A DNA stretch of 64,000 nucleotides from Gemmatimonadota bacterium. Its GTDB lineage: Bacteria > Gemmatimonadota > Gemmatimonadetes > Gemmatimonadales > GWC2-71-9. The DNA is taken from NCBI GenBank assembly GCA_016874005.1, contig VGVQ01000013.1, positions 1-64,000 on the forward strand. Reading direction: 5' to 3'. Shown here piece by piece: positions 51,223 through 60,378 of the stretch. Both the position numbers and the translations under genes were made by a program. Each line of letters starts with the position of its first letter. The stretch's first letter is position 1. The notes beneath the pieces are model-generated. The model saw only the letters and a program-made list of their open reading frames with translations, made no database searches and was not told the origin of the DNA.

Positions 51223-52152
51223 ATGTCCGCCGCCAGCTCCGGCTTCACCAAGCACGATCTCGGGATGGTCGTGGTGTCCTTGTTTTGGGGCGCCAATTTC
51301 GCCGCCAACAAATACGGGGTGACGGTCATGCCCCCGTTCGCGTTCGCGGCGATTCGCTTTGCCATGGCGAGCGTGCTCCTCTGGCTCGTGGTCGTGGCGC
51401 TCCGGCCGGGCCGGCCGATCAGCCGAGGAGCGTTCTGGCGATTGGCCGGACTGGGCGTCATCGGCAACACCTTGTACCAGGTGTTCTTCATGCAGGGCTT
51501 GGTCTACACCTCGGCGATCAACGCTTCCTTGATCATGGCGGCGTTGCCCGCCGTGGTCGCCGTGCTGGGTCGGGTGTTGGGGGTGGAGCGGACCACTCGC
51601 CGGACCTGGTTGGGGATCGCGGTTGCCACCGCCGGCGTGGCGCTCGTCATCGCCGCCGAGGGCCTCCGGTTCACTGGCCAGACCACCACCGGCGACCTGC
51701 TCGTTCTCGGAGCGGTGTTCTGCTGGGCGTTGTTTACCGTCGGGGTTCGCTGGGTCGGTCGCGGTGAGGACCCGGTTCGGGTTACCGCACTGACGGTCGT
51801 GAGCGGGACTCCCGGCCTCATCCTGGTGGCGCTGCCGAGCCTGGGGCAGGTATCACCCACCTCGCTCTCGGTGGCGGCGTGGGCCACCATTCTCTACTCG
51901 GGCATCTGCGCCATCGTCATCGCCTACCTGATCTGGAGCTACGCGGTCCAAGGCATCGGCGGGAGTCGGGTGGCCGTGTACAACTGCGTCACCCCGGTCG
52001 TCGCGGTGATCGCCGCATGGATCCTGCTCGGTGAGCGGCCGGTGCCCTCGCAGGGGTTCGGGGCCCTGCTGGTCATCGCCGGGGTGCTGATCAGTCAGGG
52101 TGTCGGCCAACTGCCGGCCCGGCCGACCGCCGTCACGATCCCCGAGCCCTGA
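51223..52152 (+). CDS. EamA/DMT-family transporter (tandem copy 1)
   Basis: FTKHDLGMVVVSLFWGANFAANKYGV ... YNCVTPVVAVIAAWILLGERP. Confidence 0.92.
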   Translation: MSAASSGFTKHDLGMVVVSLFWGANFAANKYGVTVMPPFAFAAIRFAMASVLLWLVVVALRPGRPISRGAFWRLAGLGVIGNTLYQVFFMQGLVYTSAINASLIMAALPAVVAVLGRVLGVERTTRRTWLGIAVATAGVALVIAAEGLRFTGQTTTGDLLVLGAVFCWALFTVGVRWVGRGEDPVRVTALTVVSGTPGLILVALPSLGQVSPTSLSVAAWATILYSGICAIVIAYLIWSYAVQGIGGSRVAVYNCVTPVVAVIAAWILLGERPVPSQGFGALLVIAGVLISQGVGQLPARPTAVTIPEP

Positions 52153-52158
52153 GCGGGC

Positions 52159-53052
52159 GTGCGCTCCTTTTCCAAGCACGACCTCAATCTGGTGTTGGTC
52201 TCCGTGATCTGGGGTGCCAACTACGGGATCACCAAGATGGCGCTCGGGCAGGTGACGCCGACGGTGTTCGCCGCCCTCCGCTTCCTGGTCAGCACCGGTC
52301 TCCTCTGGATCGTGGTGCTGGGCCTCAAGCAGCATGGGCCAATGCCCCGCCGGTCGATGGTGAAGTTGCTCGGCTGGGGTGTCGTCGGTCACACTCTGAA
52401 CCAGGTCTGCTTCCTCTGGGGCCTTCGGATGACGACGGCGACCAACAGCGCAGTGATCTTCGCCAACATGCCGCTCGCGGTCGCGATGCTCGGGATCGCG
52501 CTGGGGATCGAACGGCCGCGGCCTCGGGTCTGGGTCGGCATCGGGTTGGGTGTCGTCGGAGTGGCCATCGTCGTCGGGGCGAACGGGTTCCACTTCTCCC
52601 GCGAGACCCTGGCCGGGGACCTCCTCAACGTCGGCGCGCTGGCGTTCTGGGCCGTTTTCACGGTCGGCGTGCGCCAAACGGCGTTAGGCCACAACTCGGC
52701 GCAGGTCACCGCGCTGACCCATCTCGGGGGCACGCCAGGCCTGCTGGCCGCCGCGACGCCCGCGCTGGTCGGCGGGCCGCCGATCGCGAGCCTGGCGCCG
52801 GTCGTCTGGCTCGGGGTGCTGTATTCGTCGCTGTTGTCGAGCGTGGTTGCCGGGGTGCTGTGGACCCGGAGCCTCAAAGCGCTTGGCGGTAACCGCACCG
52901 CCCTCTACAACTGCGTGACCCCGGTCTTCGCCAGCCTCTTCGCCTGGGCCCTGTTGGGCGAGCGGCCGGTTCCGCTGCAGGCGGTTGGCGCCGCCCTCGT
53001 GGTGGCGGCGGTCCTGGTCAGTCGCGCTCCCGCCGAAGAGGTCGAGAGCTGA
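52159..53052 (+). CDS. EamA/DMT-family transporter (tandem copy 2)
   Basis: FSKHDLNLVLVSVIWGANYGITKMALG ... YNCVTPVFASLFAWALLGERP; GTG start. Confidence 0.92.
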   Translation: MRSFSKHDLNLVLVSVIWGANYGITKMALGQVTPTVFAALRFLVSTGLLWIVVLGLKQHGPMPRRSMVKLLGWGVVGHTLNQVCFLWGLRMTTATNSAVIFANMPLAVAMLGIALGIERPRPRVWVGIGLGVVGVAIVVGANGFHFSRETLAGDLLNVGALAFWAVFTVGVRQTALGHNSAQVTALTHLGGTPGLLAAATPALVGGPPIASLAPVVWLGVLYSSLLSSVVAGVLWTRSLKALGGNRTALYNCVTPVFASLFAWALLGERPVPLQAVGAALVVAAVLVSRAPAEEVES

Positions 53053-53055
53053 TCG

Positions 53056-54699
53056 TCACGGCGCTCGCGGAAACAACATCCGGCGGACCCGGCCGGAGCC
53101 CACCGTAATACCGGTGACACGCCCCTTCTTGTCTCGGACCGCCCTCACCACCGATCCAAAGGCAGCGGCGATCGTGTAGCTGTCCTGAATCACGCTGGTG
53201 AGCTTGGCCGGCTGGCTCTTCCGGCGGTGGAGCACGAGGCTATCCCCCGCCGCGACGATTTCCCAGGTCACCCCCAACTCGTCGCTGGCGTACTTGCCGG
53301 CCAGGGCCGCGCGGTCGGCGGCGGTCGGTGTCCACTCGGCCGCCCGCCGGTATCGGGTCGGCTCGCCATTGCCGGTCCGGATCAGCAGGGTGCTGTCGTC
53401 GTTGACCGTCAACGTCGCGGGGCCGACGCCGATCAGGAACGGCCGGCCGCCGCTCGACCGAAGCGGGGCCGATGGGCCGCCAAAGGCGCTCCGCCAGGAT
53501 GCCAGGCCGTTCTCGATGACCAGTCGACCCGCCGCCTCGAGGGAATCGCTCCAATAGAGGCCGGCCGCGCCGCCGATCTGGGCCGCGGCCACCTGCGCCG
53601 GTGGTTCCACGACCGGCTGGAGCTGGCCCCCGAGCATCGCGTCGGCGGTCTGTTCCGCGAGCCGGACCGGGTTGGCGGTGCCGGATGAATTGCAGAGGAC
53701 CGCCACTCCGGACCCGGTGGCCGGGAAGTTGAGCAGATGGCTCTGGTAGCCCGGATCGCCGCCGCTGTGGGAGACGGTCCGAGCACCTCGATAGCTCCCG
53801 ATCGTTACCCCGAGCGCGTAAGCCAGGGTGTCGCCGGAGGCGAGCACCGCGCGGGTGGTGAGATCCTCGATCGCCCCCCGCCCGCCAACCGTGCCGAGCG
53901 ACAACTGCCCGTGCCACTTGGCCAAGTCGGTCACGGTAGTGAAGAGGCTGGTCGCCCCGACGGTGGAGTAGTTCGGGACGGTCTCCTTCCAGCTCCCGTC
54001 GCGGAAGGTGTAACCGCGGGTTCGCCCTGGCACGATCTCGAGGTTGTCGTCGTGAAAGTGAGTCCGAGTCATTCCGAGCGGCCGAAAGAGCGCGGAGTCG
54101 GCAAACTGGCGGAGGCTCTGACCGGTCACCCGTTTGACGATCACGGCCGCGAGAGTGAAACCGGAATTGCTGTAGAGCCAGTCGGTGCCGGGCACGAAGT
54201 TGAGACCTCGTTGCCGAGGCACGATGTCCATGACGTCCTGCTCGGTGATCAGGTCGTCGCCCAGCCGCCAACCGGCCGTGATGAGCAGGTTCCACTGGTC
54301 ACGGACTCCACCGGTATGGTTGAGGAGCTGCCGGATCGTGATCCGGTGGCCATAGTCCGGCATCTCGGGGAGGTACCGGCGGATGTCGTCGTCGAGCGAG
54401 AGCTTGCCCGCCCGGGCCAGCAGGACCAGCGACATCGCGGTGAATTGCTTCGAGACGGAGGCCACGTGGAACACCGAGTTCGGACCGACCGCGAGTCCCT
54501 GGGCGACGTCGGCCATGCCATACCCCTTGGCGAGAACGACGCGGCCTTGGTCGACCACGCTCACGGCGCACCCCGGCCGGGCGGTGCCCTGTTGCCCCGC
54601 GAAGATCGAGTCGACGGCTCGGGTCGACGGTGCTTGGGCAACCAAGGGCAGCGGCAACGCCGCGAGAGCCAACGCCAACGCCAAGGCAAACGCGCGCAC
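53056..54699 (-). CDS. Serine hydrolase, class C beta-lactamase-like, secreted
   Basis: Signal peptide; FHVASVSKQFTAMSLV (SxxK), WLYSNSGFTLAAVIVKRVTG (YSN), TVSHSGGDPGYQSHLLNFPATG. Confidence 0.92.
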   Translation of the reverse strand: MRAFALALALALAALPLPLVAQAPSTRAVDSIFAGQQGTARPGCAVSVVDQGRVVLAKGYGMADVAQGLAVGPNSVFHVASVSKQFTAMSLVLLARAGKLSLDDDIRRYLPEMPDYGHRITIRQLLNHTGGVRDQWNLLITAGWRLGDDLITEQDVMDIVPRQRGLNFVPGTDWLYSNSGFTLAAVIVKRVTGQSLRQFADSALFRPLGMTRTHFHDDNLEIVPGRTRGYTFRDGSWKETVPNYSTVGATSLFTTVTDLAKWHGQLSLGTVGGRGAIEDLTTRAVLASGDTLAYALGVTIGSYRGARTVSHSGGDPGYQSHLLNFPATGSGVAVLCNSSGTANPVRLAEQTADAMLGGQLQPVVEPPAQVAAAQIGGAAGLYWSDSLEAAGRLVIENGLASWRSAFGGPSAPLRSSGGRPFLIGVGPATLTVNDDSTLLIRTGNGEPTRYRRAAEWTPTAADRAALAGKYASDELGVTWEIVAAGDSLVLHRRKSQPAKLTSVIQDSYTIAAAFGSVVRAVRDKKGRVTGITVGSGRVRRMLFPRAP

Positions 54700-54949
54700 G
54701 GGAGGTACCTCGTTTGAGGGATGGAGTCGATCGGCTCAGAGTATCGCCCCGGCCGCCGGCCGTCAACGCGCCCCTCGCCCGGGAACCGTCTCACGGATAC
54801 CTTCCGATCCCGGAACCTTCGAACCACTCTGGCAACCGGGATCGCCCCATGTCACCATCAGCGTTGTCCCCTGGCGTCGGGTCCGGGTCGGACCGCGGCC
54901 CGAGCCGCTCGGCCGCCGGCCGGCTGGCGTCTATCGTTAGGCGGGGTCG

Positions 54950-55264
54950 GTGATAGAGGCGCTCCAGGTGGTCACCACGGTCGACGACCGCGAGCGGGCC
55001 CGGGTCATCGCCAATCGGCTGGTCGAGGACCGATTGGCGGCTTGCGTCCAAGTCGTCGGGCCGATCGAGAGCGTCTATCGTTGGGAGGGCCGGGTCGAGA
55101 CCGCGGCCGAGTGGCTCTGCCTGATCAAGACCACCACCGACCGCTATGACGACCTCGAGCGCGCCATTCGTGCCATCCACCCGTACCACGAGCCGGAGAT
55201 CTTGGCTTTCCCGGTGATCCGGGGGAGCCCGGGGTACCTCGCCTGGCTCGAGGCGGCCTGTTAG
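54950..55264 (+). CDS. cutA: Divalent-cation tolerance protein CutA
   Basis: LAACVQVVGPIESVYRWEGRVETAAEWLCLIKTT...YHEPEILAFPV. Confidence 0.95.
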   Translation: MIEALQVVTTVDDRERARVIANRLVEDRLAACVQVVGPIESVYRWEGRVETAAEWLCLIKTTTDRYDDLERAIRAIHPYHEPEILAFPVIRGSPGYLAWLEAAC

Positions 55265-55623
55265 GGCGTCGCTCGGCTTCTCACCTCTTCCAGGCGAGCG
55301 ACCGCCCGCCGCAGATGGGGAATCACGATCGAGCCGCCTACCACGAGCCCGATCGAAAACACCTCGTGGATCTCGGCGTCGGTCGCGCCGACCTCGGCGC
55401 ACTTGATCACGTGGTAGCTGATGCAGTCGTCGCACCGGAGCACCAGCGAGGCGACGAGGCCGAGCATCTCTTTGGTCTTGACATCGAGCGCCCCCGGCTC
55501 ATAGGCCCGGGTATCGAGGTTGAAGAACCGGTTGGTGGTCAGGTTCCCGGCGGCGAAGATCTTCTCGTTCATCGCCGCCCGGAATGCGTTGAACCCGTCC
55601 AGGCTCTGGTGATCGTGGCTCAT
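55261..55623 (-). CDS. Carboxymuconolactone decarboxylase/AhpD-like family protein
   Basis: LDVKTKEMLGLVASLVLRCDDCISYHVIKCAEVGATDAEIHEVFSIGLVVGG (CxxC-x3-H). Confidence 0.9.
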   Translation of the reverse strand: MSHDHQSLDGFNAFRAAMNEKIFAAGNLTTNRFFNLDTRAYEPGALDVKTKEMLGLVASLVLRCDDCISYHVIKCAEVGATDAEIHEVFSIGLVVGGSIVIPHLRRAVARLEEVRSRATP

Positions 55624-57125
55624 GGAATCTGGTCGGCTGGCTGGACGATGGCACGGTAGCTCTCCGGCTTCCATTTGGGGCGATTCGGCCGGTTGGCGAT
55701 CTCCTGCCCGAGAAGGAAGATCAGCCGAAGGACTCGGGCCTCTTTCTCCGCGTCGATCTTCTCGGGCGAGTCGCTGACGGCGTGATAGTCGTCATGGAGC
55801 CCGCTGGTGAAGAACAAGATCGGGACGCCCCGCACCGCGAAGTTGTAGTGATCGGATCGGTAGTAGAGTCGCTCTTGCGGCCAGAGGTCATCCACCGCCT
55901 TGACCCCGAGATCGGAGTTGGCCGCCGTGACCTCACCCAAGATCTCGCCAAGTTCGGAATGCTCCATCCCGATCGCGACCACAGTGTCTTTCCAGTTGCG
56001 GCCGATCATGTCCATGTTGAGGTTCGCCACCATCGAGCGGATCTCGACCGGCGGGTTCTTCGTGAACACCTGGCTCCCCCAGAGCCCTTTCTCCTCGCCA
56101 CTGATCCCGAGAAAGATCAACGATCGCTTCGGCCGGGCTCCCGGGGCCATGAAGGCCTCGGCCAGCTCGATCAGCCCGACGGTGCCCGAGGCATTGTCAT
56201 CGGCGCCGTTGCAAATGGAGTCCGACTGGCCCGATCCCTTGCACTCCGACCCGACGTGATCCATATGGGCCGAGAACACCAGGTATTCGTGCTTCAAGGC
56301 GGAGTCGCTGCCTTCGATGACGGCCGCCACGTTGGGGGCGCTGGCCGACGATACCACGGTGTCGCGAAGGGTGGCCGCCAGCGACCACCCCGGCTCCGCC
56401 AGCAGCATCGGCGCGGTGGCCGCCCGGAGCTGGGCGAAGACCAGCCGAGACCCGGGAGATCGAGCGGCGACCGCGCTGTCCGAGAGCCCGATGGCGAACG
56501 GGCCGGACTCGCCGTCGCCCACAGTCAATCGATCCCGGGCTTCGCCGCCGGTCATGTTGGCGAAGATCATCGGGTTGTTGACCACGAGCGCCACCCCGCC
56601 CGCGCCCGCTTCGATCAACGCCTGGAACCCGGTCTCGAGGTCGCGGGGCGGCCCCTGCCGCCAGTCGCGAACCCAGAGCACCGCATGGCCCTTGGTCCGG
56701 GCGGCCGTCAGGCTGTCGACCGGGCCCCCCAGGAGCACCACCGGGTAGCTGCCGGCGGGGTGCCCAAACAGCACCGCCGACTGGCGGCCGATGCCCAAGT
56801 CCATCTCGCCGTTGGGCGTCCCGAGCTTGACGGTGGATCCTCCCGGAACCAGCCGGCGGGTCGTGATCGGGAACCGAGAGACGAGCTCGTTAGCCTGGCC
56901 CGCTGGTCGGAGGCCGAGCCGCCGGAATTCGCTGGCGACGTACTCTGCTGCCAGGTCGAGCCCCCGGCTTGGGGTGTCGCGGCCGCCCATCGAGTCGTGG
57001 GCGACGACCTCGATTCGCCGCCGGATATCCGCCTCGGTGATGGTGGCGGCCGCCGCGGCGCCGTTGGTTTGGGCGGCGACCGGTCTGGTCAGGGCAAACA
57101 AAGCAACTAAGGGGGTCCACCTCAC
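55620..57125 (-). CDS. Secreted M28-family metallopeptidase
   Basis: LVFSAHMDHVGS, NGADDNASGTVGLIELAEAF, FLGISGEEKGLWGSQVF, NLNMDMIGRN, YYRSDHYNFAVRGVPILFF; GTG start 57125. Confidence 0.92.
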   Translation of the reverse strand: MRWTPLVALFALTRPVAAQTNGAAAAATITEADIRRRIEVVAHDSMGGRDTPSRGLDLAAEYVASEFRRLGLRPAGQANELVSRFPITTRRLVPGGSTVKLGTPNGEMDLGIGRQSAVLFGHPAGSYPVVLLGGPVDSLTAARTKGHAVLWVRDWRQGPPRDLETGFQALIEAGAGGVALVVNNPMIFANMTGGEARDRLTVGDGESGPFAIGLSDSAVAARSPGSRLVFAQLRAATAPMLLAEPGWSLAATLRDTVVSSASAPNVAAVIEGSDSALKHEYLVFSAHMDHVGSECKGSGQSDSICNGADDNASGTVGLIELAEAFMAPGARPKRSLIFLGISGEEKGLWGSQVFTKNPPVEIRSMVANLNMDMIGRNWKDTVVAIGMEHSELGEILGEVTAANSDLGVKAVDDLWPQERLYYRSDHYNFAVRGVPILFFTSGLHDDYHAVSDSPEKIDAEKEARVLRLIFLLGQEIANRPNRPKWKPESYRAIVQPADQIP

Positions 57126-57187
57126 GAAGCGGCTCCGAGTCTCGGGACAAATCGCTCCGGCTCGCGCCGGAGCCAAGTCCAGGAATG

Positions 57188-57478
57188 TTAACGAGACTCG
57201 GCCGGCGGCGGCGGTGCGGGGGGTGGGGGCGGCGGCGGGGGCGCGGTCGGAGACGGCGGCGGGTTGGCCGGCCTGGGTTTCGGTGCTGCTGGCGCAACGG
57301 GCTTGCCCGCGGCCGGCGGTTTGCGCCGCTTGAGTTGGGGCTCGACTGGCTGGGGCTTTTTCGGCTTCGGTTGCTCCTGAAGCTCGGCTCCGGCGTCGGG
57401 CGTTGCCGCCATCGGTGTTGCCCCGAACCCGACCGCCCCGACCAACGCAATCGCGATCCACCGGCCCATCCTGAACAC
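57188..57478 (-). CDS. Small secreted proline-rich hypothetical protein
   Basis: Signal-like N-terminus MGRWIAIALVGAVGFGATPMAA; Lys/Pro-rich then PPPPPPPPAPPPPAESR tail. Confidence 0.45.
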   Translation of the reverse strand: MFRMGRWIAIALVGAVGFGATPMAATPDAGAELQEQPKPKKPQPVEPQLKRRKPPAAGKPVAPAAPKPRPANPPPSPTAPPPPPPPPAPPPPAESR

Positions 57479-57600
57479 TTCTTGCCCATCCTCCGCTGTC
57501 CCTTCGTCCGTGAGGCAGATGCCGTGCCAGCGACCGCGGTTTCAGCAAGTCCATCGAATGAAGCCAGATAGCGCGCCTGAGCACGAGTTGGAGTAGGTGG

Positions 57601-57626
57601 CCAGTGTCCTCGCCAGAGGACACTGG
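57601..57626. promoter_or_regulatory. Perfect 11 bp inverted repeat upstream of the DUF58 gene
   Basis: CCAGTGTCCTC gcca GAGGACACTGG, about 50 bp upstream of ATG 57675; no T-tract. Confidence 0.6.
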
Positions 57627-57674
57627 GACGGTTGCGTTGACTCTCCTCACCGAGCGCCGTACGTTGCCCCGTCT

Positions 57675-58592
57675 ATGTCCGTTGCCGGCACCGGTCATCG
57701 CCTCGACCTCCTCGACCCAATGGAGGTCGCCCGGCTCGGCGGCATCGAGATGCTCACCGAGGAGATCGTCGAGGGGTTCCTGACCGGTCTCCACCGCTCG
57801 CCACGCCGGGGCTTCTCGGTCGAATTCGCCGAACACCGGGCCTACCAGCCTGGCGACGAGGTTCGGTACATCGACTGGAAGATCTTGGCGCGGAACGACC
57901 GATTGTTCGTGAAACAGTTCGAGGAGGAGACCAACCTCCGCGCCATGGTCGTCGTCGACGTCAGCCGTTCGATGGGCTGGACCGGCGAACCTGGCAAGCG
58001 ACTGACCAAGTTGGAGTATGTCCGCCGACTGGTGGCGGCCATGGTGCTGATCCTGCTCCGCCAGCGGGACGCGACCGGGCTCATCACCTTCGATGAGCAG
58101 GTTCGCTCCGTTACCCCCCCTCGCGCCCGGCTGGCTCATTGGTATCAACTTCTCGGGGTGCTCCACCGGACCCAGGTGGGTGCCCGTACGGCTGCCGAGC
58201 CAGCGCTCCGGCGAGTGATGGACCAACTCCGGCGGCGGGGCCTCGTCATCTTCGTCTCGGACCTGCTGCTCGACCGCGACCTCGCGATCAAGGCATTGCG
58301 GTTCTTGCGTCACCGCGGGCACCAGGTGCTCGTCCTCCACATCATGGATCCCGCCGAGATCTCCCTCCACGGCCCCGCGGAGGCCCGCTTCGAAGATCCG
58401 GAGACCGGCGAAGCGGTGACCATTCGTCCCGCGGATTGGGCCGAGGTGTACTCGAAAACGGTGGCCGGGGTGGTCCACGATTGGCGGCTGGCGTGCCGTC
58501 GCCACGGGATCGCCTACGAACGGGTGGTCACCGACACGCCCTTCGGGCTGGCCTTACGCCAGGCGCTGGTGCGGTCGACCCACCTGACCTAA
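57675..58592 (+). CDS. DUF58 domain-containing protein
   Basis: SVEFAEHRAYQPGDEVRYIDWKILARNDRLFVKQFEEETNLRAMVVVDVSRSM. Confidence 0.95.
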   Translation: MSVAGTGHRLDLLDPMEVARLGGIEMLTEEIVEGFLTGLHRSPRRGFSVEFAEHRAYQPGDEVRYIDWKILARNDRLFVKQFEEETNLRAMVVVDVSRSMGWTGEPGKRLTKLEYVRRLVAAMVLILLRQRDATGLITFDEQVRSVTPPRARLAHWYQLLGVLHRTQVGARTAAEPALRRVMDQLRRRGLVIFVSDLLLDRDLAIKALRFLRHRGHQVLVLHIMDPAEISLHGPAEARFEDPETGEAVTIRPADWAEVYSKTVAGVVHDWRLACRRHGIAYERVVTDTPFGLALRQALVRSTHLT

Positions 58593-58596
58593 CGAG

Positions 58597-60378
58597 ATGA
58601 CGTTCGCCGCGCCGTGGGCGCTGGCCGGGCTCCTCCTGGCCGGAATTCCCATCCTGCTCCATCTGCTGGCTCGCCGGGAACCGCCGACGGTGCCATTCCC
58701 GGCTACCCGGTACCTTGCCGATGCCGCCCGGCTCCATCAGCGTCGGCTCCAGCTCCAGCATTTGCTGCTCCTCGTGGTGCGAACTCTCCTGATCGTCGCG
58801 ATCGTCCTGGCCGCGGCTGGGCCGAGTTGGCCCACGGCGGGGGTCGGCGCCCACGGTCCCACCGCCCTGGTGGTCATCGCCGACAACTCGCTCTCGAGCG
58901 GCGTGGTCGAGCGTGGCCTGCCCGCGCTCGAGGGGCTCAAGGCTGCCGCGAAGGAGGTCGTCAACCGGGCCACCTCGAACGACCGCCTCTGGCTGATGAC
59001 GGCCGATGGCGTGGTGGTACCGGGCGGCCGGGACGAGCTGCTCACTCGTCTCGACAGCCTGGCCCCGAGTTCCCGGCGTCTCGATCTCGGCGCGGCAGTC
59101 GAACGGGCTCGAGAGGTGGTGGAGCGGGCCGACCGACCGGGCGAATTGGTCATCATCTCCGACCTGCAACGCTCGGCGTTGGTCGGGGCCAAGCAGACCC
59201 TGCCGATGGTGGTCCTGCGCCCGACTGGCGCGGCGGTCGTCAACGCGGGGGTGGCCCACCTGGATCTCGGATCCCAACCCTGGGGGCCCGACGGTGCGAC
59301 GGTGAGCCTCACGGTCGCGGGGACGGGCCAAGACGCCCGGGCGCTGGTGGTGTCCGTTCCCGACCGGCCAGCCAAACAGCTCCTGGTCCGGCCCGGCGGG
59401 CAAGGTGCCGTCAAGTTGACGGGCCTGGCGCCGGGATGGAGCGAAGTTGAGGCTACCCTCGATCCCGACGAGCTGCGAGCCGATGACCGTCGAGTCGTGG
59501 CGGCGAGGACCAGTCCCGCGGCTCGGGTGGCCTGGCCCGCGGACGACCGATTCGTCGCCACCGCGGCCCTGGTGCTCGAGCAAAACGGCCGAATCGCAGC
59601 CGGCCAGGACGTGACCCTGGGATCCCTCGGACCGGCTGGCTCGGTGGTGCTCCCGCCAGCCGATCCCGCCCGAATTGGTGCCCTCAATCGAGCGTTGGCC
59701 GCCCGCGGGTCCCGCTGGCGGTTCGGTGACCTCGACGTCACCCCAACCGCGACCGACAGCGGCAGCTGGCTTGGCCGGGAACGGGTCACGCGGCGTTATC
59801 GGTTGGTCTTCCAAGGCGGCGCTCCATCGGACGTCCTGGTCACCGCCGGCGGCCAGCCCTGGGTGGTGCGATCCGGGCGAACCGTCCTGGTCGGGAGCCG
59901 CTTCGACCCTGACTGGACCGCGCTGCCCTTGGCGGCCGGATTCCTGCCGTTCCTCGACGCCCTGCTCAACCGCGCCGCTCGGGGCGAGCTGACCAACTTG
60001 GCGGCTGGTCCTGGCGATCCGGTCTCGATGCCGGATCGGGTGACGGAAGTCGTGAGCGGTCCGAACCGCTGGCGGGTCGAGGGCGGCGCCTCGTTCGCGC
60101 CGCCTCGCCTCGGGATCTACTACCTGGTGGCCGAACGCGACACTATCGGGGTGCTGGCCGTCAATCCCGACCCGCGCGAGTCGGACCTGACCCGAGCGAC
60201 CGACACCGAGATCGCCGGTCTGTGGCCAGCCGCCCGGATCGGCGACTACGATCAGGCCGGCGATCTTGCCTTCCAGGCTGGGGCCAGGAGCGACCTCCGG
60301 GGCCCCCTGCTTTGGCTCGCGGTGGTGCTCGGACTCGGTGAGGTAGCCCTCGCCCGTGGGCGGCGACGATCCCGCTGA
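58597..60378 (+). CDS. BatA-type (aerotolerance regulator N-terminal) membrane protein
   Basis: N-terminal APWALAGLLLAGIPILLHLLARREPPTVPFPATRYL...LLLLVVRTLLIVAIVLAAAGP; vWA-like region follows. Confidence 0.87.
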   Translation: MTFAAPWALAGLLLAGIPILLHLLARREPPTVPFPATRYLADAARLHQRRLQLQHLLLLVVRTLLIVAIVLAAAGPSWPTAGVGAHGPTALVVIADNSLSSGVVERGLPALEGLKAAAKEVVNRATSNDRLWLMTADGVVVPGGRDELLTRLDSLAPSSRRLDLGAAVERAREVVERADRPGELVIISDLQRSALVGAKQTLPMVVLRPTGAAVVNAGVAHLDLGSQPWGPDGATVSLTVAGTGQDARALVVSVPDRPAKQLLVRPGGQGAVKLTGLAPGWSEVEATLDPDELRADDRRVVAARTSPAARVAWPADDRFVATAALVLEQNGRIAAGQDVTLGSLGPAGSVVLPPADPARIGALNRALAARGSRWRFGDLDVTPTATDSGSWLGRERVTRRYRLVFQGGAPSDVLVTAGGQPWVVRSGRTVLVGSRFDPDWTALPLAAGFLPFLDALLNRAARGELTNLAAGPGDPVSMPDRVTEVVSGPNRWRVEGGASFAPPRLGIYYLVAERDTIGVLAVNPDPRESDLTRATDTEIAGLWPAARIGDYDQAGDLAFQAGARSDLRGPLLWLAVVLGLGEVALARGRRRSR

